A stretch of 64,000 nucleotides of DNA from Spinacia oleracea (lineage: Eukaryota; Streptophyta; Magnoliopsida; Caryophyllales; Amaranthaceae). Shown piece by piece: positions 1-10,483 of this stretch. The notes beneath the pieces are model-generated. The model did not search any database, was not told the origin of the DNA, and was given only the letters and a program-made list of their open reading frames with translations. Position 1 is the first letter of the stretch; each line of letters begins with the position of its first letter. The position numbers were made by a program, and so were the translations under genes. The stretch lies in contig NC_079490.1 of the NCBI RefSeq assembly GCF_020520425.1, forward strand, positions 55,654,517 to 55,718,516. Reading direction: 5' to 3'.

Positions 1-74
1 CAAAGGAACATCGCGAAAAGCTTATTCGCTCACTCGACCTCATCTAAGTACTTACAGATATCACACCTGACTCA

Positions 75-1293
75 TTGGTTAACCACGTCACGAGAGATGC
101 CGGAGAAAAGGCCATAGTTTTCACTGACAAAGACTTGCCCAAAGAGGGGGGTGCTCACAATAAAGCCCTCTATCTAGTAGTTGGATGCAAAGGACAAAAC
201 ATCCCCCTAGCGCTCGTAGATAACGGTTCGGCGGTTAATGTTTGCCCATTGCGAACCGCCCATTGCTTGGGGCTAGGAAACGATGACTTCCAAACCTCCA
301 CGCAAGGGGTACGAGCTTATGATAACTCCCGAAGGCCTGTGTTGGGAAAAATCAACCTTACCATACAAACCGGGCCTGTGGCACGCACCACGGAGTTTCA
401 AATAATCGACATCAAGCCCACTTTCAACCTCCTCTTGGGGCGACCTTGGCTCCATGACTTAGGAGGTGTGGCTTCTACCTTGCACCAAATGGTTAAACTT
501 AACCATAACGGGGTAATACTAGAAATCCGCGCCCCTCCTCTCGACGTCAGTTGTACTATGGTTGGAACGGCCAAAACTGCAGACGACCTTTACGGGTTTC
601 AAATGGAAGAAGCAATCCAGTTCATCGAAGATTATGATCCAGCATTCCAAGACACGCACGCATCCCGAGTCATCCCTAGAATGCTGTTAGCTCAAGGTTA
701 TTTCCCTGGAACCCCATTGGGCATAAGGAAGAAGGAATGCACGTTCCATCCTTTACCCAACAAATCTACTCCCTTTGGTTTAGGCTATGAACCAACGGAG
801 GAAGATATTGCTGACCGCCTGTTTGGGCTACGCCTTAACAAGACCAAACAAACCACCCTCCTTCCCCCCGTATCAAAGAACCCTTAACGAAATGTTCATT
901 CGGGAAGGAGAAGGACACCTATGCTGTGATTTCCCTGAACCCTTCGTTCAGGATGGCTTGCTAAAACCAGGATTTGAAATATTCCATGACTGCCACACCT
1001 TGGATGAGGCACCCCACCTCACCAAGACTAAAACAGCTGAAATATTGGACAACCAGGCTTTATGGACATTGTTTAACGAATCGAGGCCTATGGAGGACGA
1101 GACTGTGATGACTACCCTAGCTTTACAAGATGAAGGTTTCGATCCAACCCGGTTAATCGCTCCTGCATCAACACTAGAAGAGATCGAGAACGGATGGGTG
1201 AAGACATATCAGTGGGTCAATGCAAAAGGAATAGAATTCAAGATGAGTACCGGTGAAGGACCAAAGTTTTACGAGACTAAACCCAAGGCTTGA
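75..1293 (+). pseudogene. gypsy gag-pro C-terminal region with retropepsin, frameshifted
   Basis: The first ORF (75-887) is an aspartic protease domain. The catalytic triplet is in DNGSAVNVCP (near residue 49), as in other plant Tat-type elements, and ILLGRPW-like 'LLLGRPWLHDLGG' (near residue 119) matches the conserved retropepsin C-terminal part. A stretch resembling a G-patch, 'MLLAQGYFPGTPLG', follows near residue 203. The reading then moves to another frame (787-1293), where 'YQRTLNEMFIREGEG' continues the same protein family. A 1-nt indel at about 840-880 is therefore likely. The protein stops at 1293 with no RT domain behind it. The true start lies left of the window. Seen: motifs and frame break. 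Inferred: inactive copy. Confidence 0.75.
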
Positions 1294-2626
1294 GCCACAT
1301 AGAGCACCTTAGTAAAAGCGCCTAGTAGTTCTTTAGATTGGTAGAAAAAAATAATAAAGACTTTAGATGGTCCTAAGACCCCTTAGAACATAGGTCAATT
1401 TTATTTCAGCGTGTTTCCCTTACTTTCCAAATTAATAAAGGCGTAATATTTCTCCTTAAATTTTATTCTAACACTAAGTAAGCATCAAATGTACTTGCAA
1501 AATACAAAAATAAAGAGGCGGCCCACTCTAGGCCCAATAAACGAGCCCACTCGGTCTTGAAATCGTGCCATGGGAACCAATTCCCGAAATCCATAAAATA
1601 AACCGTACGATCCCCTTCATATCCCCAAAACATAAAAGTCAACCAGTGTCATCATAAAAGTCAATCCATGCAACCCAAAGAAATCAAAGGAAATCAAAAT
1701 CCAAAACAAATGCAAATGTTGCTTAAAAAGGAAATCAATAAAATGTAACCCCACCATACCCTTCAAAAACGACACGCACCTCAACCCACCCAAAAGCCTA
1801 CACAAAGATCTTCATAACTCCCGCACCCTAACTCCATTTTCAAAGCCGTTTCGAGTCACGAATAGAAAAAATTAATCCGGACAAAAATGTGTCTCACGCT
1901 AACAGTCAAAAAAGCCTTCGAACTAGCCTCAAAATCAATTTTTATACAAGTAAAAAGCAAAGCACTAAAACGAAAAAAAATAAATGCAAGAACACGTGAA
2001 GCAAAGCGTCAAAAACGACCGCCAGAAATCATTTTCAGCGCCCAGGGCTGGGCGCCGAAATCTTTGACGCCCCAGCCTGGGCGTTGAAACTCTCTGCCTG
2101 CCTAAATTTTTTAGAAGTGCTCGTCATTTTATCCGCACATAACGGAAAAATAACGAACACTTGGGGGGTACAACACGTATCCAAACAGGCTCACCAAAAA
2201 AATATAGCCATACAAAAAATAGTCGAATTTCATTTTTTAAGCGACTTACGGCAAAAAAAAAACGGTAGACGAAAATAATGATAATACTTCACTCATTTGA
2301 CCGGTTAAGTAATATGCTTCCACCTCAGGGCATATCTATTAAAATCCGGCATCTTAGAATTTATTCTAGCTAGAACTACGCGCGACCTGATTCTGACAAG
2401 ATACGTAGGCAATCCTTACCAAGGATTCAGTCCAATAAAAAAAAACATATATAAATTGTGCAAAAAGTGTTAGACATATAAAAAAGAGGAGAAACAAAAA
2501 ATGAAAATGAAAAATAAAATACGCCTTTATTGAAAAATAATAAGAAGGAAAACAAAGTGCTATGAAATGAAAAAACAAACACAACTGGAATAAATAAAGG
2601 GCACCTACACCCTAGCAAGAACTACA
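1294..2626. other. untranslated Tat-element spacer; RT/RH/integrase absent
   Basis: No RT, RNase H or integrase motif is visible on either strand, and the ORFs here are short and compositionally random. In an intact Tat element this stretch would hold several kb of pol. One GC-rich palindromic module sits at 2033-2091. Poly-A and poly-AT tracts occur at 1960-1985 and 2430-2600. Confidence 0.55.
2033..2091. repeat. GC-rich double-palindrome module, copy 1 of 4
   Basis: Two adjacent palindromes built on GCGCCCAGG..CTGGGCGC are separated by an AT-rich linker of about 8 bp. The whole block also reads roughly as an inverted repeat, from TTTTCAGCGCCC to GGGCGTTGAAAC. It stands out sharply from the AT-rich surroundings. 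Further copies are at 3670, 4620 and 7007. Confidence 0.8.
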
Positions 2627-4447
2627 CTACTCTAGTTCTTCCGGATCATCAAATAAAGTCTTGTAGAGGGCAATGTTCGCAGGATCCACCCCCACAGTTT
2701 TCTGCGCTGCCCCTATATCAATCTCCATAAGAACCGGCTCCTGGACGCTAACTTCCAAAGATGCCAAGGCTTCAGAAACATTCTCGGTTATAGCCCGCTC
2801 AGCCTCAAGGGCACAGACAATGGTGGGAGAAGAATTATTATCATCAACTACACTAGCCACTGTTTCCACAGGCGGCTGAGCCTTCCTAACCCATACATTG
2901 TTCCGGCGACGATCTCCGCGAGAGCCTGCACTTCTTTTAACAACAACAGGCCCTTTCATGTTAGGCACCTTTTTAGGCCTAGAACTGTAACGGGGAGGAA
3001 CTTCCTTTCTCTTTCGATCAGGACGAGCTTTCACAGTCTTAATACCATGGGTGCGAGGATTGGCAGAATCACGGCCCTCATATCTGACCCGAATGCGAGG
3101 TATCAAAAGCTCAGCCGGCTCCCCATTTCGAGCCTTGGTCCTCACGGCCTTATCATCGGAGCTCATCCACAACTTGTAGTTTTCAGAAAGACCCACAAAG
3201 CCATTTGTAGCTACGGCCCAACGCGGGAGACCATCATAATACTTAGCCCACGCTTGAACCGGCCGTGCTTGTGAAAAGGCCGCTACTTTAGGTGGTACCG
3301 TATCAGAAAAGGGGATAGTCTGCCTTAAACCGTATTGACGCATGACTCGGTAAGGGAAAATATAAATGGGCCGAGATAGCCCCAACAAGGAAACATAAAC
3401 CGATACATCAGAACCCCCCGTCATAGTAGTCAAACCCCACCACGGTACCACCCACTTAATAGAACAGATACCATGAGTAAAAAAGGAGGCCCACTCGGCC
3501 TCGTCCTGGCCTCGGTGCAAATATTTTCGGTTACCCAAGGCTATAGGGCGATAATGTTTAGGATCGGCAGGAGTTTCCAAGAGCCTAAGCCGTTCCACGA
3601 GCCAAATCTGCAAAAAACGGGTACGATCAAAAAAATAATAATAAAAAGAAAACGGTTCCTGGGGCGCAGTTTCAACGCCCAGGACCAGGCGCCGAAAATT
3701 CCAGCGCCCAGCCCTGGGCGCTGAAACTCAGCCCCAAGGCAGGACGAATAAAAAATATATATGCAAAAAAAAACGTATACGTGCGCAAAGAAAAAAAAAT
3801 CAATTACCTGCAGTAATAGGGGGCTTCCCTTAAAATATTCAGATTTGGCATCCTTCTTCAGCTCATCCGCACTCAGCAAAGTCTCGGCAACAACCAACAA
3901 CATGATAGAATAGCAACTTTCCATCTGGCTAATCAAGGGGATCAACCTTATGTCACCGAACTCACCGTTGTTATCGACAACAAATAATGATTCAACAAGC
4001 AAAATACAAGGGCTCGAATATTCAATTTCTGTTCGGTCATATTCTTACTAGGCCTAAAGTGATGTTTTACAAGTTTTGCCAAATTAACCTCATCACCTAC
4101 AACAATTTCAGCAAGCATGTTAGCATCTAGTCCTAGGAAAGCCCCTATGGTTGTTTTACCCTCTTCAATAGTGCCAGGAGTGGCAGGGGTAGCATTAGTA
4201 GGATAACCAAGGATCGCAGCGAATTCATCTGGCAAAGGAGATATTTCGTTGCCCCGAAAGGCAAAAACATGATGATCGGAATCCCAAAAGCTTAGGGCTG
4301 CATGCAGAAAATTATAGTCAATATTAATTTGTTGTAAGCCTAAAAGTGCCTCTAAGTGGTATTCTTTCAACAAAGCCTTTTCTGTAGGAGTAAGGGCCCG
4401 TAGCCAGCGCCTAACAGCCCGTTGGAGTGAGAAAGTAGGAATCGACA
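2627..4447 (-). pseudogene. antisense ORF 1 (aORF1) of the Tat element, DUF7745/plant-mobile-domain-like, spliced
   Basis: Exon 1 runs 4447-3808 and exon 2 3607-2627. The start chosen is the ATG of MSIPTFSLQRAV. 'YHLEALLGLQQINIDYNFLH' and 'HHVFAFRGNEISPLPDEF' match the DUF7745/PMD-type domain found beside plant transposons. Exon 1 shifts frame near 3960-4000, where 'VVDNNGEFGDIRLIPL' continues the domain. Its end 'SPLLLQ' meets donor GTAATTG at 3807. Acceptor TTTTTTGCAG at 3611-3608 restores 'IWLVERLRLLETP', the expected continuation. Exon 2 ends in a basic, proline-rich then acidic tail. It is transcribed against the element. The molecular role of such aORFs is unknown. The frameshift makes this copy probably inactive. 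Confidence 0.7.
3670..3727. repeat. GC-rich double-palindrome module, copy 2, inside the aORF1 intron
   Basis: Same architecture as copy 1: AACGCCCAGG..CCAGGCGCCG, an AT linker, then AGCGCCCAGCCCTGGGCGCT. It lies wholly within the predicted intron 3608-3807. Confidence 0.8.
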
Positions 4448-4619
4448 TGACGAAAGCAAGGAGTAACTGAAACACAGCAAAGAAAGAAGGAAATTGAGAG
4501 TGATGGAAAATAGGGACGTATCTAGCCCCTACATATAGCAGAACGCATCAAGTGACATCCTGATCCCATTCGGAAACGCGTTAAGAAATCCGAAAGTCAA
4601 AATCTGCCAGGAATGGACT

Positions 4620-4677
4620 TTCAGCACCCGAAGCTGGGCGCCGAAATAATTAACGCCCAGCCTTGGGCGCCGAAAAT
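4620..4677. repeat. GC-rich double-palindrome module, copy 3, upstream of aORF1
   Basis: TCAGCACCCGAAGCTGGGCG followed by ACGCCCAGCCTTGGGCGCCG. It lies about 170 bp upstream (on -) of the aORF1 start codon and about 90 bp beyond a weak TATA-like GCTATATG near 4530, where promoter elements would be expected. Confidence 0.75.
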
Positions 4678-4679
4678 GC

Positions 4680-5559
4680 AGCCCAAGGCCCAGATTTCAC
4701 AAAACGCGGAACAGGAAAAGACTTAAAACCGTGTTGCTAGACACGAGGCCCTATTGCAATTAAGATCAAGCCCAGAAGCACCTTTAAAGCTCCCAAATAG
4801 CAAAAATGAATGGTAAAACTTGGTCGAAACTTAGACTTGTCTCAAGGAACATATATGTACACTTTTCAAAACAAATATGAAATATCAAGGTCATTCTTCG
4901 AAACACCAAAAAATGTTGTTAAGTCGTTGGTTTCTCAAAAAAAAAAATTTTGTCTGTCAAAAGATTAATCCGGGCCAAGCTAAACCGGATGTCGCCTGAA
5001 AACTGAAGTCGCAACCCACGGCTTCGCCGAAATAGTACACCACTATGAAAGGTCGCTCGCACATACGAGCACGACCCCAAACATGATTACAAGATGTTAT
5101 GAAAAACGCGAAAAATGACCGACAAGCCCTAGTGCTTGGGGGCTCGCGAAAAGTATACTCCAACAAAGAGTGCGCAATCGAAATCACATTCCCGGACTAC
5201 GCTATACGCCGTCCCATGGTCAGATGATCTCAAAAGAACAGGTTCAACCTCAGAAAAGGGATCGTCATTGACACTTGTACATGGTCCTCTGATCAAAGAC
5301 CAAGTGGTGGCAAAAATCGAGTCGTAAAGACTAGCTCAAAACCACGAAAGCAGACGGTCGCAAGACAAAAGTCCGTCTAAACCCATTGTCAACCCACGTT
5401 CAGGTTACAACTAAATCCGAGCATCCCTCGGAAGAATTCGCTCCTACAAAGAATAAATAAAAAGGAAATCTCAAAAGAAATCACAATGAACAAAAAATAG
5501 GGACTTGCCCACCTCGATCAGGCAAGATCGTGCCACGAACCACGCGAGTTCCAAATCAA
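4680..5559. other. Tat-element non-coding interval
   Basis: No convincing coding region. It holds the aORF1 upstream region and short GC-rich stretches. 'GGGGGCTCG' near 5129 recurs near 6418, which suggests an internal duplication inside the element. Confidence 0.4.
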
Positions 5560-5575
5560 GAAAAAGCGAATTCAG

Positions 5576-5885
5576 GGACGTCCACCTTCAGCGGACAGGG
5601 CTCGCCCACCTTCAGCGGGCGGGGTCTGCGTCACTAGCCGCGCAGATCCTCAGTTTTCGAAAAATAGAATCTTCAAAAAAAGAAATGAAAAAGGCTCGCC
5701 ATCTTCAGCCGGCGGGGTCTACGGCGCAAACCACGTAGGTCCTTATTTTCAAAAAATAAAAACAAATTTCAAAATAGATTCGTCCACTTCTATCGGACGG
5801 GGTGTCCACCCTTAGCGGACAGGCTCGCCATCTTTAGCCGGCGGGGTCTGCGTCGCTAACCGCGCAGGTCCTTAGTCGCTGCAGC
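5576..5885. repeat. array of small GC-rich stem-loops
   Basis: At least six short hairpins follow one another: GTCCACCTTCAGCGGAC, CGCCCACCTTCAGCGGGCG, CGCCATCTTCAGCCGGCG, GTCCACTTCTATCGGAC, GTCCACCCTTAGCGGAC and CGCCATCTTTAGCCGGCG. Stem bases change in pairs while the TTCA/TTTA/CTTA loop core is largely kept. Between them TCTGCGTC..CCGCGCAG and TCTACGGC..CCACGTAG form further dyads. Larger units of roughly 120 bp are repeated. Confidence 0.7.
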
Positions 5886-6125
5886 GATAAATTTTTTTGG
5901 TTTTCCGTTTTTCCAAAAAAGAACGATGTGAGTAGCTTTTGGTTTTCCGTTTTTTACAAAAAAGAACGATGTGAGTAGCTTTCCCTTTTTCCAAAGATTG
6001 GTTTTCCGTTTTTTCCAAAAAAGAACGATGTGAGTAGCTTTTCCTTTTTTTCTTTAATTTAAAAGAATGGTTTTCCGTTTTTTCCAAAAAAGAACGATGT
6101 GCTGGATTTTCCTTCGTTTTACGTC
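5885..6125. repeat. tandem repeat, about 45-70 bp units, four copies
   Basis: The unit contains GGTTTTCCGTTTTTTCCAAA followed by AAAAGAACGATGTGAGTAGC and recurs four times with variable T- and A-tracts. The apparent - strand ORF across it only translates the repeat. Confidence 0.8.
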
Positions 6126-6259
6126 CCATAAAAACAAGGGGGTTTTCTCGTTTAGCTAACCCTGAAAATGAGAATCTTTAAAAACATTTTTACCTCGTGA
6201 TTGGGCTTGGCCAGGCCCAATTACACTTTATAGCTTTGATTTCGAAAAACATCTGTAGC

Positions 6260-6380
6260 TACTCCCAATGACAAAGTGAGGGAGTTCCTACGCCTCTTTA
6301 GATACTTCCAATGACAAAGTGAGGGAGTATTCTATACTATCCGGTCACAAATCCCAATGACACGTGAGGGATATGTCGAC
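6260..6380. repeat. three copies of CCCAATGACAAAGTGAGGGA-like dyad
   Basis: The 20-bp motif occurs at about 6264, 6307 and (shortened, CCCAATGACACGTGAGGGA) at 6353. Each copy has weak dyad symmetry (TCCC..GGGA). Confidence 0.65.
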
Positions 6381-6510
6381 ACTTCAAGTGATGACCCTTA
6401 AGTCAAATGTTATCACTCGGGGGCTCGTGAGACCCTCGCAAAAGCAGGTCACCATGGCTTGTGCGACGCACTCCGTCTAATACTTTGACCATCGTCTTAC
6501 TCCAAGACTC

Positions 6511-6529
6511 AGTCAAAGTGGGGGCTAAC
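6511..6529 (+). other. polypurine tract of the Tat element
   Basis: AGTCAAAGTGGGGGCTAAC directly precedes the LTR start TGTAGACACC. The same AGTCAAAGTGGGGGC precedes the other Tat LTR on - at 48,537-48,556, so the function as plus-strand primer is well supported. Confidence 0.8.
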
Positions 6530-7006
6530 TGTAGACACCTACTTTTGTCCCCATTCCCGAAAGGGAAGGTTCGATGATGAAAGCATAAATCTCCACTTGA
6601 CAACGCATCTCCTATAAAATAACGAATCTCAATCACCCCTTTTCATTTCACCCGAAACTTGCTATTTATAGAAACCTGCTATTTATGGAAACCTGCTAAA
6701 AATAGTAACTGCCGTAATGGGTAGTTGTTAAAAGTGGCAAGTCATAAAAGATAGAAACCTGTCAGAATTAGGTGTTGCACTCCAACATAAATCCTAAATG
6801 AGATAGAAATTGCGAGAGAATCCTATTCCTAATATGATTTGAAAGTAAGAGTTACGTATTAATTAAAATCCTAACGAGCCTAGAGTTCGTAACGGGCCCA
6901 GACGCATTCCGTCAAAAGGTTAATACGCACTAAAAGACTCGATTAAGTCTCAAATACTCCGGATTCTAGGAATCCGAATCTGACTAAGAAAATAGCCCAG
7001 ATCCTA

Positions 7007-7065
7007 TTTTCAACGCCTGGCTCTGGGCGCCGAAATCTTCGGCGCCCAGGCCTGGGCGCTGAAAT
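7007..7065. repeat. GC-rich double-palindrome module, copy 4, in LTR U3
   Basis: AACGCCTGGCTCTGGGCGCC, linker, then GGCGCCCAGGCCTGGGCGCT. It ends about 73 bp upstream of the LTR TATA box, in a position suited to a promoter-proximal or structural element. Confidence 0.8.
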
Positions 7066-7137
7066 TACCTGGGACGTGTTCTTTCCTAATTCCTCGTGGA
7101 TTATAGCTCTACAATTCTATCTTTCCACGAACTCTTT

Positions 7138-7150
7138 TCTATAAATATAG
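7138..7150 (+). promoter_or_regulatory. LTR TATA box
   Basis: TCTATAAATATAG, with transcription expected to start near 7170 in GGGGACACAATT. It is placed as expected within a 1.3-kb LTR. Confidence 0.55.
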
Positions 7151-7857
7151 CCCAAGTTCGACGTGAAAAGGGGACACAATTATTATTCTGAGTATTGACT
7201 CTAAACCCCTAAGCCTAAGCCTCACGCTGCAAAACTGATCACGCGTTCTGTCGCAATCGATCCATAAATCGAACAGAACGTATCCCGTCCCATAATTTGA
7301 GATTCGTTAAATAAAAGGAGAAATAGCAAAGTCAAAGTGGTTAGTTTTCTGAGAACCGTGACGCACCTCTCAAGGGTGCGTCGTAATGTGTCCCTTCTCC
7401 ATGGTTTAATTGCTTTCCTCGCCCTTTTATGAACTGTTAAACTAATTAAATCTGATTGTTCTATCACGCCTAATAAAGATAATATTTTGGGAAATTGGAT
7501 TATCATGCTAGGTCCCTTAATACAATCTAAATCAGACAATCGCGCTCGATCTAGTACTATATGTTGCATATTGTTAAAACCAACTCAGATTAGTTTAATA
7601 GTTAACGCATGTCCCTTCAATTATTTATGCTGAGCTAGTAAGGATATCCTGCCTCTGGAGTTATCAAAGAGCGAGTACTCCTCTCGGTAGTTACAGTCCC
7701 CCGAACCCTCAATCTCTACCTTGCGGGTGTATGTTGAGAGATCCCCACACCAGGGATCACAAGGGAACCTACGGCCGTCGTGGTCAAACATAATTGCACT
7801 CCCTTTATGTCACGATAACCGGGTTTTGTCAGTTTTTCTCATTGTCGTTAGAAACTG

Positions 7858-8271
7858 AATGACGACTCCTATATTACTAGTCAATTGGGTGTAAACTCAC
7901 AGGAAATCCAATTACACTTGATTTGACAAAAAGAAACGTCACACCTACGAGGGACAAGGTCACGCATTAGCCTCGCGCTTTTTCGACCCCCTCACAGGAT
8001 TAAAGGGATTTATTCTCATGTTATTTATGTTTTCCTGATTGAATATGTTATGCGAAATATCGATTATCGAGGTTACTAATGATGCCACGAACGAAGCTCA
8101 CAACAAGCGCAATATTCACGATGACGTACGTCCACAATGATGTTTTCCATGATGATTCCTGTGACGAACAATTTATAGAAGACCACGAGGAGATGATGAA
8201 ACGATTAGGAACTGCAAGTACAATGTCAACTTAATCGGTCAAATATTCTCGAAAAACGAAATCGAACGAAA
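7858..8271 (+). other. PBS-like site and leader after the Tat LTR
   Basis: GACGACTCCT at 7861 differs by one base from the GGCGACTCCT after the other Tat LTR. AT-rich leader sequence and TTTTTCGACCCCCTCA at 7979-7994 follow. A PBS-like site after an LTR that also has a polypurine tract before it points to a tandem or recombined element. Confidence 0.4.
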
Positions 8272-8478
8272 ATGCATCACTATTTGAGAAAAATTTCACC
8301 CTGGAATCCACCAATCTATGACGGCAAGCCGATTCGATGGAATTTGAAGAATGGACCAACAAAATGGATCAACTATTGGAGACTTTGCAATGCCCTGGCG
8401 AATAAGAAACTAATTTCGTGTAGGAACGAATACGTGGAGGGAAAGAGCATTTCGTCAACCTCGACCAATCATGAATGA
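8272..8478 (+). pseudogene. decayed gypsy gag fragment
   Basis: The 68-residue reading contains 'PWNPPIYDGKPIRWNLKNG' and 'WINYWRLCNALANKK', which follow the pattern of a Retrotrans_gag N-terminal part (PP-x-YDG-x-P...W...K..AL). A clearer gag of this type is at 41,130. No start, zinc knuckle or downstream domain is present. Identification is weak. Confidence 0.35.
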
Positions 8479-8854
8479 AACAACAACAATTCTAGGGTTA
8501 ATCATAATCCAACACAATCACGACATATGCAAGAGCTTACATGATAAAGGACAAAGATGACGCCAACGCTGATATTATTTTGATTTAGCTCTCTCTCGCT
8601 TTAGAATCGAACTTCCCTTGATTTTATGTTTATCGTCACATGTCAAGTTATGAGTTTTCTACCCTAGATAGACTAGGAAAAGTTTAAGCATTATATTTTA
8701 GAAGAAGTTAAGTTAAGCACGGTGCGAACTCAAAGATTTTGTGGATATGAATGGTTTTGAGGAATTTTGATGGTTGTGAAATCTTTAAGGATAATATAAA
8801 CATTAGGAGTACCAAACGAGCATAAGGTTGTGGTTGACACTAATTAAGTTAAGA

Positions 8855-9430
8855 TTATTCGAAGTTTAAAGTGTTAAAGTTATGAATAAAAGTGATTCTT
8901 GGGTTACCTTTCCGATAAATGTTTCGGTGTTTATAAGTACACAAGTCTAGTATCTGAAAAATGATTGATATGCCTTTATTAAGGAAGCTAAGAAGTTATA
9001 CATGAATGTTATGAACCCCATGAGTTATGGTAAAAACCCCGTTTGAGTTGAAGCATGAATAAGATCTTGAGGATTTTACCAAAAGAAGTTATCAAGAATT
9101 AGTTATCAAAAGATTGAATAATAGAGTATCGAAAGAGCATGAGTTTGTATTTCCTAAGTGGCGAATCAACAATTAAATTGAGGTTTAAAGTATTGAAGTT
9201 ATGATTGAAATCGATTCTTAGATTACCTTTTCGCATAACTTATAAGGATTGTTTTTATGTATTTATCTGAAAGGATGCTTGATAATCTCCATAAAGAAAG
9301 CTAAGCGAAAGAATTTAAAGTTTCGCGAAATGTTATGTGGAAAACATGATTTATGGTGAAAAATATGGAATTGAGTTTGCATATAAAGCTTTAAGGATCT
9401 TACCAAAATAAGTTATTGAGAATTAGACTT
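8855..9430 (+). repeat. diverged direct duplication of about 280-300 bp
   Basis: The segments from about 8855 and 9176 align along their length. Shared blocks include GTTTAAAGT, AAGTTATGA, GATTCTT followed by TTACCTTT, 'GAAGCATGAATAAGATCTTG' matching 'CATATAAAGCTTTAAGGATC', and CTTACCAAAATAAGTTAT. Divergence suggests an old event. Confidence 0.55.
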
Positions 9431-10279
9431 TCTATGAGGTTGATGATATCAACGAATGTTATGAAGTTCGAAAAGAATTATGAATGATTGAGGAATGCAA
9501 CGGAGTTAAGAAAAGAAATCGACAAAATGACGTGTCTGTAAAACCAGGTAGTCTGAACTAAGTTTCTGGAACCTAGATTGTTTCTGATAAAGGCACGTGT
9601 GATGGCTTAGAATTATCCTCCAAAACCCAAGGTCTGTCGACTTAAAATACTAAGGAACGAAGTCGCATGTCTAATGATGTAGTTCCTATCACGTGATTGG
9701 ACTCAAACCCCCACAACGAACGTGGTCAACGAAGTTGTTTGACGCATAAGAAAAGATCGGAGATCGAAATCAAAACGAATCGAATAATGAAATTCAACGA
9801 CAAAATTCCTGCAACAAAGAAGGCAATAGAAAATGAAAGCGAAATATCTCTAATTATTCTCCCACGAACAATATGATGTATGAATTACTATGTTTTCTAT
9901 GAATGATTATGTTATGGTCAACCATGCTCGTGTGTTAGATCAAATAATTATGAATGTTATGCTTGAAATTTTCACATGAATTATGTCTCTATGTTATGGA
10001 TTATGTTTATGCTGACATGACATGATTGTACTGGTGATCTAATTGTTATACATGGATGCCGTCTCCGATGGAAGTTCTCCTGAGCTCAGAGTACGAGATT
10101 GATATAACAAATGACTTTTACAAATTATTTGAGTGTTGAAATTGGTAGATAAATATTTATTTTCATTACATATACATATATTTTCAGAATTATAACTTTG
10201 CATTAAAAGTTACTATTTTCGGTAGAAAATATTTTCAAACAAGATATCACAAACCAATATGGGAGCCTAGTCTGAGCTA

Positions 10280-10483
10280 ACAATTTGCCCTTTTATGTTC
10301 TTTGCTCCTCGATCCTATTTTCTGAAGTAAAGTGGAGATACTAAAGATGACGGCGGAATGTAATTAACCTTAATGACGATTAAGGATCAATATATAATTT
10401 TGCCCCTTTTGTATTCTTTACTCTTCAATTCTAGGTCTCGGGTTGAAGCGGAGTCATCAAAGAAGATGGCGGGATGAAAGCTA
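10280..10483 (+). repeat. diverged direct duplication of about 110 bp
   Basis: AATTTGCCCTTTTATGTTCT..GATGACGGCGGAATG (from 10,281) is matched by AATTTTGCCCCTTTTGTATT..AAGATGGCGGGATG (from 10,397). Confidence 0.5.

Larger units (their letters stand above)
1..7857 (+). mobile_element. Ty3/gypsy Tat-like (Retand/Ogre-type) element, 5' part outside window
   Basis: Read on +, the order is a protease region, a long untranslated stretch, an antisense ORF with a plant-mobile-domain-like fold, repeat arrays, a polypurine tract and an LTR beginning TGTAGACACC. Antisense extra ORFs between pol and the 3' LTR are known from the Tat lineage. RT, RNase H and integrase should lie between the protease and the antisense ORF, but only untranslated sequence is there, so this copy is non-autonomous or deleted. 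The right boundary is uncertain by about 20 bp because the terminal CA is not clear. Confidence 0.75.
6530..7857 (+). repeat. LTR of Tat-like element 1
   Basis: It starts TGTAGACACCTACTTTTGTC straight after the polypurine tract. It contains the GC-rich module at 7007-7065 and a TATA box at 7138. A PBS-like ATGACGACTCC follows at 7859; the matching position after the second Tat LTR reads ATGGCGACTCC. The 3' edge lies between 7841 (a CA) and 7858. The U5 half includes a short ORF-like stretch on - (7222-7569) with no recognisable family. Confidence 0.7.

Noticed and set aside
5872..6129. 85-codon ORF on - with RSFLEKTEN repeats
   Set aside because: Translation of the 45-70-bp tandem repeat.
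7222..7569. 115-codon ORF on - in the Tat LTR
   Set aside because: Lies in the U5 part of the LTR, no domain, matches no aORF seen elsewhere in the window.
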